From positions 1 to 34,624 of the forward strand of contig CAMHER010000001.1 of the NCBI GenBank assembly GCA_946184215.1: a stretch of DNA of 34,624 nt, given 5' to 3'. The position numbers and the translations under genes were made by a program. This stretch comes from an uncultured Clostridia bacterium. Lineage in GTDB: Bacteria > Bacillota > Clostridia > Oscillospirales > Oscillospiraceae. The notes under the pieces are model-generated. The model ran no database searches, was not told the origin of the DNA, and was given only the letters and a program-made list of their open reading frames with translations. Of the stretch, positions 22,611 to 30,448 are shown piece after piece. Numbering within the stretch: position 1 is the stretch's first letter; the number at the start of each line of letters is the position of its first letter.

Positions 22611-23838
22611 GGTCTATTCTCTGGCTAAAGAGGCGGAAAAACGGATTCGGCCCGAATTCGATCAAATTGATGAAACAGCAGAATACAACACCAAAAAGGT
22701 CATGACGGCATTTCAGGATCACCGTGTATCCGATGCCTGCTTTGCGGGAACGACCGGATACGGTTACGATGATCTCGGCCGCGAGACACTTGATAAGATT
22801 TACGCTCAGATTTTCCGCACGGAAGCGGCACTTGTCAGAACTGGCTTTGTAAACGGCACGCATGCACTGACGGCGGCCATGTTTTCTCTTGTCGGCCCGG
22901 GCGATACGATCCTGGCCGCGACCGGTCTGCCCTATGATACCCTGCGCAGCGCCATTGGGATCAGCGGCAACTGCCACGGTTCTCTGAAATTTTACGGGAT
23001 CCACTATGCTCAGGTGGATCTTGCTTCTGACGGTGGACCGGACTATGAGGCTATACGCCGCGCCGCCGCCGATCCAGGCGTTAAGGGGGTCATGATCCAG
23101 CGCTCCAGAGGGTACGAGGACCGACGAGCATTGTCGGTTGAGGAGATCGGCAGGATCTGCAGCATTGTCAAAAGTGTGAATCCCGATGCCAATATCATGG
23201 TCGATAACTGTTACGGTGAGTTTACGGAAAAACTGGAGCCGACAGAAGTCGGTGCAGACATAATCGCGGGCTCACTTATCAAAAATCCCGGCGGCGGTAT
23301 TGCTCCGACGGGAGGATATGTGGCCGGGAAGAAAGAGCTGGTCGATCGTGCAGCCATGCGGTTGACTACGCCCGGGATCGGGGGAGAGTGCGGCTCGACC
23401 CTCGGTGCCAACAGGCTTTTGTTCCAGGGACTCTTTCTTGCGCCGCACACGGTCGCACAAGCGCTGAAAACAGCGATTTTCTGCGCCGCCATGATGGAGA
23501 GCGCCGGGTTTGAAACATCGCCGAAAGTGGGCGAGAAGCGCTCTGACATCATTCAAATGATCCGGCTTCAGAGCGGAGAGAACATGAAGAACTTTTGTGC
23601 CGGGATCCAGGCCGGTGCGCCGGTAGATTCTTATGTTACGCCGGAGCCGTGGCAGATGCCGGGGTATGATTGTCCCGTCATTATGGCTGCCGGGTCATTT
23701 ATTCAGGGGTCTTCAATCGAGCTATCAGCAGACGGACCCTTCCAGCCGCCCTTTACCGTCTATATGCAGGGCGGTCTCACCTATGAATCGGGAAAACTGG
23801 GGGTCATGATGGCAGTCAGCGCCATGTTGGATCAGTAA
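22585..23838 (+). CDS. PLP-dependent methionine gamma-lyase family protein (YnbB/'aluminium resistance' family)
   Basis: The 417-residue protein is a fold-type I PLP enzyme of the Met_gamma_lyase family (PF06838) that includes B. subtilis YnbB and proteins once named aluminium-resistance proteins. Recognisable segments are 'TGYGYDDLGRETLDKIYAQ', 'RTGFVNGTHALTAAMF', 'GLPYDTLRSAIG', the Asp-containing 'IMVDNCYGEF', and 'GSLIKNPGGGIAPTGGYVAG', whose K233 is the probable Schiff-base lysine. The true substrate is unproven. A cystathionine or methionine C-S lyase is suggested only by homology. The ATG lies 26 bases inside murD with GAGCTGAAAG upstream, so translation is coupled to murD; ligA follows after 13 bases. 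Confidence 0.9.
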   Translation: MKISDIKNEVYSLAKEAEKRIRPEFDQIDETAEYNTKKVMTAFQDHRVSDACFAGTTGYGYDDLGRETLDKIYAQIFRTEAALVRTGFVNGTHALTAAMFSLVGPGDTILAATGLPYDTLRSAIGISGNCHGSLKFYGIHYAQVDLASDGGPDYEAIRRAAADPGVKGVMIQRSRGYEDRRALSVEEIGRICSIVKSVNPDANIMVDNCYGEFTEKLEPTEVGADIIAGSLIKNPGGGIAPTGGYVAGKKELVDRAAMRLTTPGIGGECGSTLGANRLLFQGLFLAPHTVAQALKTAIFCAAMMESAGFETSPKVGEKRSDIIQMIRLQSGENMKNFCAGIQAGAPVDSYVTPEPWQMPGYDCPVIMAAGSFIQGSSIELSADGPFQPPFTVYMQGGLTYESGKLGVMMAVSAMLDQ

Positions 23839-23851
23839 GGAGTGTACAGAA

Positions 23852-25828
23852 TTGGACGTTCAAAAGGAGATCTTGCAGCTCCGTAAAGAGATCAATCATC
23901 ACAGCAAGCTCTATTATGTCTATGACGCACCGATCATTTCAGACTATGACTTTGACATGCTGATGCAGCGGCTCAAAGCATTGGAGGCTGCGCATCCCGA
24001 GCTTATTACGCCGGATTCTCCGACACAGCGTGTAGGCGGACAGGTTTTGTCTCAGTTTACGCCGGTTCATCACCAGGTACCGCTCGAAAGCCTTACCGAC
24101 GTATTTTCCTATGATGAGTTGTTTGCTTTCGGTGAGAGAATGGATTCGCTTGTATCTGAGCCGCATAACTATACCGTAGAGCCCAAAATCGACGGACTGT
24201 CCATGTCCCTTGAATATGAAAACGGCGTTTTTGTCCGCGGAGCAACGCGCGGCGACGGCACAACAGGGGAGGATGTCACAGAAAACCTGCGTACAGTGCG
24301 GTCTGTCCCGCTGCGGATTGAAAACGCCCCGGAAAGGCTGATTGTCCGCGGCGAAGTGTATATGTCAAAGGTTGTGTTTGAGGAACTCAACCGACAGCGT
24401 GAGATCAAGGGTGAGCCGCTTTTGGCCAATCCGCGCAATGCGGCGGCGGGGTCTATGCGTCAGCTTGACCCGAAAATAGCCGCAGCTCGAAAGCTTGACA
24501 TCATCTGCTTTAATATGCAGTACAGTTCCGGCAAACCGTATGAGACGCATGCTCAGACGCTCGACGCCATGCGCGATATGGGTTTCCCGGTTGTGCAGTA
24601 TAAGGTTTATGATAATATTCACGACTGCATTGAACGTATCGAATGGCTTGGAGAAAACAGAGCTGAGCTTCCGTTCGAAATGGACGGCGCTGTCATCAAA
24701 ATCAACTCCCTGTCACAACGTACGGCACTTGGCAGCACGGCAAAGGCTCCGCGCTGGGCCGTTGCTTTCAAATATCCGCCGGAGAAGAAGGAAAGCCGGG
24801 TACTGGATATCGTTGTACAGGTCGGTCGTACAGGTGTCCTGACGCCAAAAGTCCTTGTCGAGCCTGTGCGGCTGGCCGGCACAACCGTTTCGGCTGCCAC
24901 GCTCCATAATCAGGACAATATCGATCGGCTTGGCATTCGTCTCGGCGACACGGTTGTGCTGCAAAAAGCGGGGGAGATCATCCCGGAAGTTGTGTCGGTC
25001 AACCTTTCCAAGCGCCCAGAGGACAGCGTTCCCTTTGTGATGCCGCAATATTGCCCTGAATGCGGCTCACCCGTCGTGCGGGATGAAGACGGCGCAGCTC
25101 TCCGCTGCACAAGCCCCGAATGCCCGGCACAGAGACTGCGCAATATCGCACATTTTGCCTCACGTGAGGCGATGGACATTGAAGGCCTTGGGATTTCTGT
25201 CTGCGAAAGCCTTATAAACAGCGGGCTTGTGAGGAATTTTGCCGATCTCTACTATCTGGAGGCACAATCGATTTCCATGCTTGATCGGATGGGCGAGAAA
25301 TCCGCTCAAAATCTGATCGCAGCTATTGAAAAGAGCAAGCAGGCCGGTCTTGCCAGGCTTCTCTGCGCTTTTGGAATCCGCCAGGTCGGTCAAAAAGCAG
25401 CGAAAACGCTTGCTATGCACTTTCCTGATCTTGACGCAGTTATGGAAGCAGGCGTTGATGAGCTCACTGCGATCCCGGATATCGGCGCAATCACGGCCAA
25501 GTTCATTACAGAATGGTTTTCGCTTGAGCAGTCAAAGCATCAGATTCACTTGCTGCGTGAAGCCGGTGTCAGCTTCCGGAGCAGCGAGCAGCTACTCGAT
25601 AACCGATTTGCGGGAAAAACCTTTGTTCTCACGGGAACGCTGCAAAACTATACCCGTGAAGAGGCTTCTGCCATTATTGAAAAATACGGAGGCAAGGCTT
25701 CCGGCTCGGTTTCAAAGAAAACAAGCTTCGTTCTGGCCGGAGAAAATGCCGGCAGCAAGCTGGCGAAAGCGCAGGAACTGGGCATTCCCGTAATCAGTGA
25801 GGAAGAATTCTCTGGCATGATCGAATAA
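23852..25828 (+). CDS. ligA: NAD-dependent DNA ligase
   Basis: LigA seals nicks in replication and repair, using NAD as AMP donor. The 658-residue protein has the Ia domain ('RKEINHHSKLYYVYDAP'). The adenylation motif 'EPKIDGLSMS' carries nucleophile K112. An OB fold, a four-cysteine zinc finger ('CPECGSPV', 'CTSPECPAQRL'), helix-hairpin-helix repeats ('LLCAFGIRQVGQKAA', 'IPDIGAITA') and a C-terminal BRCT domain ('FAGKTFVLTGTL') follow. The TTG at 23852 is the apparent start, with TAAGGAG at 23836-23842 nine bases upstream. The unit ends at the terminator at 25841-25880. Length is normal. Confidence 0.96.
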   Translation: MDVQKEILQLRKEINHHSKLYYVYDAPIISDYDFDMLMQRLKALEAAHPELITPDSPTQRVGGQVLSQFTPVHHQVPLESLTDVFSYDELFAFGERMDSLVSEPHNYTVEPKIDGLSMSLEYENGVFVRGATRGDGTTGEDVTENLRTVRSVPLRIENAPERLIVRGEVYMSKVVFEELNRQREIKGEPLLANPRNAAAGSMRQLDPKIAAARKLDIICFNMQYSSGKPYETHAQTLDAMRDMGFPVVQYKVYDNIHDCIERIEWLGENRAELPFEMDGAVIKINSLSQRTALGSTAKAPRWAVAFKYPPEKKESRVLDIVVQVGRTGVLTPKVLVEPVRLAGTTVSAATLHNQDNIDRLGIRLGDTVVLQKAGEIIPEVVSVNLSKRPEDSVPFVMPQYCPECGSPVVRDEDGAALRCTSPECPAQRLRNIAHFASREAMDIEGLGISVCESLINSGLVRNFADLYYLEAQSISMLDRMGEKSAQNLIAAIEKSKQAGLARLLCAFGIRQVGQKAAKTLAMHFPDLDAVMEAGVDELTAIPDIGAITAKFITEWFSLEQSKHQIHLLREAGVSFRSSEQLLDNRFAGKTFVLTGTLQNYTREEASAIIEKYGGKASGSVSKKTSFVLAGENAGSKLAKAQELGIPVISEEEFSGMIE

Positions 25829-25840
25829 CATTTCTCAAAA

Positions 25841-25880
25841 AGTTTCCCGCAGAGAATACGCTCTGCGGGAAACTTTTTTT
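25841..25880 (+). terminator. Rho-independent terminator of the murD-ligA unit
   Basis: A perfect 14-bp stem, AGTTTCCCGCAGAG (25841-25854) with CTCTGCGGGAAACT (25861-25874), a 6-base loop and six further T residues. The A-run before it would also let it work on the minus strand. Confidence 0.9.
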
Positions 25881-25941
25881 CTGTGACAGACATAGTATGG
25901 ACTGAGCAAACGCTCTACTCTTGTTTTCTGGAGGAATCACC

Positions 25942-26382
25942 TTGGATAACAATCCAAACTATGATTATAAGTTCGGAACGCTTCCTGTACGGGCTCCGCT
26001 TGCCTCTGCCTACGTCCCAATGCAGGAGAGTGTCGAGCCGAATTACGAGCCACAGACGGCGATCGCACGCGGAACATTGTTTCCCGGGCTGGATCTGCCG
26101 TTCCTAGGAATGGTAAACAACCCTTTGCCTGCCACGCCGCTCGGCGAATTGATGGCAATCGATTTTGTGGCTGATGAACTGTCTTTATATCTTGATACAC
26201 ACAAAGATGACAGGGAAGCCTTTGAGCAGTATCAATCGGTTCTTGCTCTCTCCCGAGAAGCGCACAAGCGTTATGTTGAGACCTGTGGCCCGCTGACTAA
26301 GGCGGATATGCTCGGCATGAAGAAATACACCTGGCTGAATGATCCGTGGCCTTGGGAAAAACGCACGGAGAGGGAGGCATAA
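25942..26382 (+). CDS. CotJA-CotJB fusion protein (spore coat)
   Basis: The 146-residue protein joins two coat proteins normally encoded by separate genes. Residues about 1-60 resemble CotJA ('LASAYVPMQ', then 'AIARGTLFPGLDLPF'). Residues about 66-142 resemble CotJB ('AIDFVADELSLYLDTHKDD', 'FEQYQSVLALSREA', and the C-terminal 'NDPWPWE'). There is no stop or ribosome site at the junction ('VNNPLPATPLGEL'). The TTG at 25942 is the likely start, six bases after GGAGGA (25930-25935). cotJC begins two bases after the stop, keeping the cotJA-cotJB-cotJC order. In B. subtilis cotJABC is transcribed by sigma-E; a weak candidate promoter here is discussed separately. A frameshift-mediated artefact is unlikely since both parts are intact. 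Confidence 0.85.
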   Translation: MDNNPNYDYKFGTLPVRAPLASAYVPMQESVEPNYEPQTAIARGTLFPGLDLPFLGMVNNPLPATPLGELMAIDFVADELSLYLDTHKDDREAFEQYQSVLALSREAHKRYVETCGPLTKADMLGMKKYTWLNDPWPWEKRTEREA

Positions 26383-26383
26383 T

Positions 26384-26977
26384 ATGTTTGTATACGAAAA
26401 AAAGCTGCAGTATCCGGTCAAAATAAAGAATACAAATCCTGCGCTGGCAAAATTCATTATTTCACAGTACGGAGGCCCGGACGGTGAACTCGGTGCTTCC
26501 ATGCGCTATCTCAGCCAGCGCTTTTCCATGCCTTATCCGGAATTGAAGGGATTGCTGACGGATATCGGTACAGAAGAGCTTGGACATCTGGAAATGGTCG
26601 GAACGATCCTCTATCAGCTTACACGCGACATGACGCCGGAAGAAATCAAAAAGGCCGGCTTCGACCTTTATTTTGTCGATCACACGTCCGGCGTATATCC
26701 GACCTCGGCCTCCGGCACACCGTGGACGGCAGCCTATATCGGCGTAAAGGGAGATGTAATCGCGGACCTGAACGAAGATATGGGAGCCGAGCAGAAAGCG
26801 CGAGTGACCTACGATAACATTCTGCGCTTGAGCGATGATCCGGATGTGAATAATGTCATTAAATATCTTCGAGAACGGGAAATCGTTCATTATCAGCGCT
26901 TCGGCGAAGCTTTGCGGCGCACGCTCGACAGGCTGGATGAAAAAAACGTCTACGCGTTCAACCCCTCATTCCAATAA
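26384..26977 (+). CDS. cotJC: Spore coat protein CotJC (manganese catalase family)
   Basis: This 197-residue protein belongs to the ferritin-like manganese catalase family. Metal-ligand motifs are visible in 'DIGTEELGHLEMVGTI', 'NEDMGAEQKARVTYDNIL' and 'REREIVHYQRFGEAL'. These supply the Glu and His residues of a dinuclear centre. CotJC is a component of the spore coat, and in Clostridioides the homologue has catalase activity. The ATG at 26384 has AGGGAGG about six bases upstream; an in-frame ATG at 26339 lies within the fusion gene and is unlikely. It is shorter than full manganese catalases, as usual for CotJC. Its stop codon lies within the left repeat of the hairpin element that follows. 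Confidence 0.94.
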   Translation: MFVYEKKLQYPVKIKNTNPALAKFIISQYGGPDGELGASMRYLSQRFSMPYPELKGLLTDIGTEELGHLEMVGTILYQLTRDMTPEEIKKAGFDLYFVDHTSGVYPTSASGTPWTAAYIGVKGDVIADLNEDMGAEQKARVTYDNILRLSDDPDVNNVIKYLREREIVHYQRFGEALRRTLDRLDEKNVYAFNPSFQ

Positions 26978-27178
26978 TGATTATATGATGGCGAAAAGCG
27001 AAAAAGCTTTTCGCCGCGCAGCGAAGCTAGGCAGCAAAACAGCCTTGCTGTTTTGCCATATACTCATTGCAATGAGCATCGGGCGAATGATTTTTAGAAT
27101 CATTCGCTGCCAAACTTGTCGTTTGGCAGCGAAATCAATCGAATCCTCGATTGATTTCGCCATCCGATGATCATTATA
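26973..27178. repeat. Six-hairpin palindromic element with terminal inverted repeats
   Basis: About 206 bases of non-coding DNA consist almost wholly of back-to-back stems. H1 26990-27015 (10 bp), H2 27034-27056 (10 bp), H3 27063-27076 (6 bp), H4 27083-27107 (10 bp), H5 27106-27130 (10 bp, sharing two bases with H4) and H6 27129-27160 (14 bp). All these stems are exact. The outer ends, 26973-26993 and 27158-27178, are imperfect inverted repeats (17 of 21 match). The overall fold would be a cloverleaf-like structure on either strand. It looks like a non-autonomous palindromic repeat (REP/BIME- or MITE-like), but copy number elsewhere cannot be seen. It begins at the cotJC stop. Confidence 0.75.
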
Positions 27179-27180
27179 AA

Positions 27181-27221
27181 CCAATAAAAAGAAATGGGCT
27201 GTATAGGATACAGCCCATTTC
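27181..27221 (-). terminator. Rho-independent terminator of the GPH symporter gene
   Basis: A perfect 14-bp stem, GAAATGGGCTGTAT (27191-27204) with ATACAGCCCATTTC (27208-27221), has a 3-base loop. On the minus strand it is followed by TTTTTATTGG. It lies 17 bases after the symporter stop and directly beside the hairpin element. Confidence 0.85.
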
Positions 27222-27238
27222 TTGCTTATAATGCGGTC

Positions 27239-28684
27239 TTATTTGTTTTCGGCTTTCTTTGCCTTGACCTGCTCCGCAATTTCATGGACACGTTCATCGG
27301 TCAGCGTAAATCTCTTCTTGAAATAGAAGATGGCGACCGTAAGTCCGATCACGGGAATGATCGTCATGGTCATGCGCAAACCGGCCTTGCTTGCCGCGGA
27401 AACACCGAGAGACCAGTCAACAAGCTTGTCCGCTTCCGAGACTTCGGTACCAGCCTGCAGGTGGTTGATGCTCAGACAGATGGAAGCGACCAGCGCGGCA
27501 ACGCCGGAGGCGAGCTTAACAACAAAGGTCTGCATGGAGAAAATGACGCTTTCATCACGGCGATTGTTTTTCAACTCGCCGTAGTCGACTGTGTTCGCAA
27601 GAAATACAGTTGTAATAACGGTCAGCATGCCGTTGGCAGCAAAAATGAAGAACGCAGGGATGAAGAGAAGAAAGACGCTGCTCATGCTGGTAAAGGCCAG
27701 AATCAACAACACGGCATAGCCGATGATCGCCATGGCAAGGCAAATGTAAAAGATCTGAAGAGAGGTATATTTCTTACGCAGGAGAGGATAGAAGGCCATC
27801 ATGGAGAGAACCTGGATCGCACCGCCGAACATGTTGAAAAGAACATAGGCGTCGTTCCATCCCGTTGTTCCAAAGTCATACTTGAAGAAGTAAATCACAA
27901 GATTCGATGTAATGTAGATCGAGCAGTTGATCAAAACGATCGCAATTGTGACGGTCATCGCCTGATCGTTTTGGATCAGCGCCTTGAACATCTGGCCGAC
28001 AGAGACGGTCTCCATCTCGGCGGTGGACTTCTCCTTAACATTCACACAGGTCAGAACGGTGAAGAGGATAAAGAAGAAAGCGATCACGATCGAGAAATAC
28101 TTGAATCCGACGATTTCGATCATCTTTGCTCCCGCTTCGGAGCCTGCAAACATGTTGCCAAGCATCGGGACAAGCATCATCGTAAAGACCGTGACGATCG
28201 CACTGCCGACACCGGCGCTGGTGCGGGCAATGGTCGTTAGTCCTTCTCGTTCTTTTCCGCCCTCGGTAAAGGCAGGGATCATGGACCAGTAGGGGATATC
28301 CATCATTGTATAGGTGACGCCCCAAAGGATATAGGTCACGGCAGCATAGGCGACAAGACCGGATGCGTCAAGCTTCGGAGGAGCGGCAAACATCAGGACC
28401 AGCACAACGGCATTCGTCAGCGTACCGATCAGAAGCCAGGGACGAAATTTACCCCAACGTGTCCTGGTTTTCGCGACAATCACACCCATAATGGGATCGT
28501 TGAAGGCATCGAATACACGTGCAGCCATCAGAATAATGCCCATCGCGATGGCATTGACGCCGAGCAGATCCTGAAAATAGTAGAGAACGTAACTGGCAGA
28601 AAGCATGTAGACCATGTCTTTTCCGACCGCGCCAAGTGCATAGGAGATTTTCGACTTCAACGGGAGACTTTGTTTCTGTTCCAT
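27239..28684 (-). CDS. Glycoside-pentoside-hexuronide (GPH) family cation:sugar symporter
   Basis: The 481-residue protein is a 12-helix major-facilitator-type carrier of the GPH (MelB/YicJ) family. It starts with 'LPLKSKISYALGAVGKDMVYMLSASYVLYYFQD' split across the first helix. It then has 'ARVFDAFNDPIMGVIVAKTRTRWGKFRPWLL', the family's cation-site Asp region (DxxxDP), and a second-half copy with 'NRRDESVIFSMQTFVVKLASG'. Such carriers import sugars or glycosides with sodium or protons. The substrate is unknown because no glycosidase is next to it. The ATG at 28684 is chosen over a GTG at 28696, which overlaps AGGAAAG. Its own promoter lies at 28727-28755 and a terminator follows. Confidence 0.9.
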   Translation of the reverse strand: MEQKQSLPLKSKISYALGAVGKDMVYMLSASYVLYYFQDLLGVNAIAMGIILMAARVFDAFNDPIMGVIVAKTRTRWGKFRPWLLIGTLTNAVVLVLMFAAPPKLDASGLVAYAAVTYILWGVTYTMMDIPYWSMIPAFTEGGKEREGLTTIARTSAGVGSAIVTVFTMMLVPMLGNMFAGSEAGAKMIEIVGFKYFSIVIAFFFILFTVLTCVNVKEKSTAEMETVSVGQMFKALIQNDQAMTVTIAIVLINCSIYITSNLVIYFFKYDFGTTGWNDAYVLFNMFGGAIQVLSMMAFYPLLRKKYTSLQIFYICLAMAIIGYAVLLILAFTSMSSVFLLFIPAFFIFAANGMLTVITTVFLANTVDYGELKNNRRDESVIFSMQTFVVKLASGVAALVASICLSINHLQAGTEVSEADKLVDWSLGVSAASKAGLRMTMTIIPVIGLTVAIFYFKKRFTLTDERVHEIAEQVKAKKAENK

Positions 28685-28726
28685 ATTAAAGCTCACTTTC
28701 CTGTTATTTTCCGTGACTATATGAAC

Positions 28727-28755
28727 AGTATAGCGTAACTACCCCTTTTTTTCAA
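28727..28755 (-). promoter_or_regulatory. Promoter of the GPH symporter gene
   Basis: On the minus strand TTGAAA (28755-28750), a 17-bp spacer and TATACT (28732-28727). It lies between the C39-like gene stop and the symporter start, so the symporter can be expressed independently. Confidence 0.75.
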
Positions 28756-28773
28756 TCGTATGAGAAGATTTCT

Positions 28774-29451
28774 TTACAACGAACGAATATATACGATATT
28801 ACTGACAAGACTTCCGCTATGATGCCGGATATAAGAGAGATATTCCTGTCTGTCAATATAATACTCTCGACCCCATGAGGAGATCCGGAAGTGGGTATCG
28901 TCCATGCCGGTAACGGTTACATAGTGTGATTTGATCGAGCAGGCGCGTTTCATTTCGCCATATGAAATCTGCACATAAAAGTTCAGTTCATTTTTTTGCC
29001 AAAGCAGTGGAAAGTTAGGCCCGATGGAAAGAATCACCGGAATGTCACGCGAGAGCATATCCGCGATCCGCTCTGCTAAATGACGGCTTCCCGCGCCCCA
29101 GCTTGCACGAAAAGGAAAGTGATACCTGCGAAAAAACACATTCAGTCCGGCAGTGAGCATCAGGCCGTTGATCCCAAGTTTTGGAATGATTGGGAAAAAG
29201 CGGCGAGAGAGAGACCTTGCCAATTCGTCGTATTCTTTTTCATCAATGCTTCCATCGTCAAGGGCGGCGGAAAACATTTCACACCGGCTTCCCAAATGGA
29301 CCCTGTTAAGATACAGCAGCAGATCTAAAGCTGCGATCACACCGCAGCCGACCTCGCGCATTGTTTTGGAGGCCGAATACATTTGACTGCCGCCAAATGT
29401 CCTCGTCTGTCCGTTTCGCACAGAAATATAGGCATGTCTAATCTGCATCAT
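28774..29451 (-). CDS. Uncharacterised protein with papain-like (C39-type) cysteine peptidase fold
   Basis: I do not recognise a named family for this 225-residue protein, but its layout suggests a papain-fold cysteine peptidase. A Cys (C36) sits at the start of a helix in 'MREVGCGVIAALDLLLYL'. Far downstream is a His (H176) in 'SHYVTVTGMDD', and then 'FRISSWGREYYID', resembling the C39/C1 'NSWG'-like third motif. There is no signal peptide or membrane helix, so it would act in the cytosol or be an effector exported by another route. No ABC exporter or bacteriocin gene is nearby. AGAAGGAC precedes the ATG by about six bases. It reads toward the symporter, which has its own promoter. Loss of catalysis is possible and untested. 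Confidence 0.65.
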   Translation of the reverse strand: MMQIRHAYISVRNGQTRTFGGSQMYSASKTMREVGCGVIAALDLLLYLNRVHLGSRCEMFSAALDDGSIDEKEYDELARSLSRRFFPIIPKLGINGLMLTAGLNVFFRRYHFPFRASWGAGSRHLAERIADMLSRDIPVILSIGPNFPLLWQKNELNFYVQISYGEMKRACSIKSHYVTVTGMDDTHFRISSWGREYYIDRQEYLSYIRHHSGSLVSNIVYIRSL

Positions 29452-29669
29452 GGTTTTGTCCTTCTTTTTTGATGGTACACCGAATCTGCTGTTTCTATTG
29501 ACAACATTACCATAAACATTTTCTTTCGGAAAGAGGCAAAATGCTCTTTTGAGGACAGGAAAATTTATGAAGTATCTCTTGTCTTCTTGATGAACGCTTG
29601 CTATAATATAAAAAAATTCCGATTATCTGTCGGTAAATATATGGCATTATCCATCAAGGAGAATATAAA
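29452..29669. other. Divergent intergenic region between the C39-like gene and the repeat-protein gene
   Basis: This gap of 218 bases is AT-rich and non-coding. It holds the plus-strand promoter at 29579-29607. For the minus-strand gene only a weak candidate -35 (TTGTCA near 29504) without a convincing -10 is visible. No repeats or RNA genes were seen. Confidence 0.6.
29579..29607 (+). promoter_or_regulatory. Vegetative promoter of the Pro/Glu-repeat membrane protein gene
   Basis: TTGTCT (29579-29584), a 17-bp spacer and a perfect TATAAT (29602-29607). Start would be near 29614, about 55 bases before the ATG. Confidence 0.75.
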
Positions 29670-30320
29670 ATGAGCAAAAGAGAACACGCAAAGAGACGGG
29701 ATCGAATCGAATTAACCATTGTCATTTTGATTTTTGTTATTCTACTGCTGATTATTGGATTCCTTCTCTACCGCATCATGCATTCCAATGTCACCGCGCC
29801 GAGCATTCTTCCCACCGCTGCTCCTGCTGCCCAAACCGTTACAGAAGTAACGCCGAGTCCCGTTTCTACGCCGGAACCCACGCCGGAACCCACGCCGGAG
29901 CCGACCCCGGAACCCACGCCGGAGCCGACCCCCGAACCTGAGCCTACTCCCGAACCTACTCCCGATCCCGCACAGTATATCAATATTGCAACGTCAAAGA
30001 CGATAACAATCACAAAACAGCCGGGCGGAGAATCCCTTCGTGCCGGTAACAACGTGGTTTTTGTCGCTCACGCGACGAATGCCGTTTCCAGGGAATGGCG
30101 TTTTGTCTCGCCGGATTACGATCGCGAGATCGTGTGGAACGAGCAGGAAATCAAAGCCGAATTCCCCGGCATAAACTGCACGGACGGAGATCAGGATACC
30201 TTCATCATCTACAGTGTTCCGAAAGAACTGGATGGGTGGTATGCCGTATGTCTGTATACTGACAATGCCGGCGGAAAACTTGCAACCGAAGGTGCAAAGG
30301 TGAATGTTACAGCTCCCTGA
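29670..30320 (+). CDS. Membrane-anchored protein with Thr-Pro-Glu-Pro repeat linker and Ig-like domain
   Basis: No named family is recognised. The 216-residue protein has a short basic cytosolic start ('MSKREHAKRRDRIE'), one transmembrane helix ('LTIVILIFVILLLIIGFLLY', about residues 16-35), and an extracellular part. That part contains a rigid TPEP repeat linker (about residues 67-101, roughly nine units ending in TPDP) and a C-terminal domain of about 105 residues. The domain has a beta-sandwich/Ig-like look: 'GNNVVFVAHATNAVSREWRF', then 'DGWYAVCLYTDNAGGKL'. Two cysteines may form a disulfide. The linker probably carries the domain across the cell wall. AAGGAG lies upstream of the ATG. It has its own promoter and terminator, so it is monocistronic. 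A ligand cannot be inferred. Confidence 0.78.
   Translation: MSKREHAKRRDRIELTIVILIFVILLLIIGFLLYRIMHSNVTAPSILPTAAPAAQTVTEVTPSPVSTPEPTPEPTPEPTPEPTPEPTPEPEPTPEPTPDPAQYINIATSKTITITKQPGGESLRAGNNVVFVAHATNAVSREWRFVSPDYDREIVWNEQEIKAEFPGINCTDGDQDTFIIYSVPKELDGWYAVCLYTDNAGGKLATEGAKVNVTAP
29868..29970 (+). repeat. In-frame tandem 12-bp repeats encoding Thr-Pro-Glu-Pro
   Basis: Near-identical units such as ACGCCGGAACCC and ACGCCGGAGCCG run in tandem and encode the TPEP linker. Units are multiples of 12 bases, so slippage would change linker length without a frameshift. Confidence 0.85.
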
Positions 30321-30387
30321 AGCCGGCGAAATACCCGTTTTTCCATAGGCGCTGCCGGAACCATTTCATTCATATTGTTTTTTAATC

Positions 30388-30430
30388 AGAGACGACAGGC
30401 CTTTTCGGCCTGTCGTCTCTTTCTTCCTTT
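30388..30430 (+). terminator. Rho-independent terminator of the repeat-protein gene
   Basis: A perfect 14-bp stem, AGAGACGACAGGCC (30388-30401) with GGCCTGTCGTCTCT (30407-30420), a 5-base loop, then TTCTTCCTTT. Confidence 0.88.
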
Positions 30431-30448
30431 GCCCCTTATCTTTTTCTG

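Noticed and set aside
26973..27178. Possible CRISPR array or tRNA cluster
   Set aside because: The stems differ in sequence and there are no regular identical repeats with spacers; no tRNA-type T-loop or anticodon arm could be recognised.
26853..27184. Short ORFs on both strands across the hairpin element
   Set aside because: Their mirrored translations follow from the palindromes; no ribosome sites, and part overlaps cotJC.
27194..28240. Long plus-strand ORF (348 codons) opposite the symporter gene
   Set aside because: It is antisense to an unmistakable GPH symporter, has a low-complexity polar translation and lacks family motifs. It also starts inside the symporter's terminator.
29670..30320. 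Possible TonB-like protein because of the Pro/Glu linker
   Set aside because: The organism appears Gram-positive and the C-terminal domain lacks TonB motifs; an Ig-like extracellular domain fits better.
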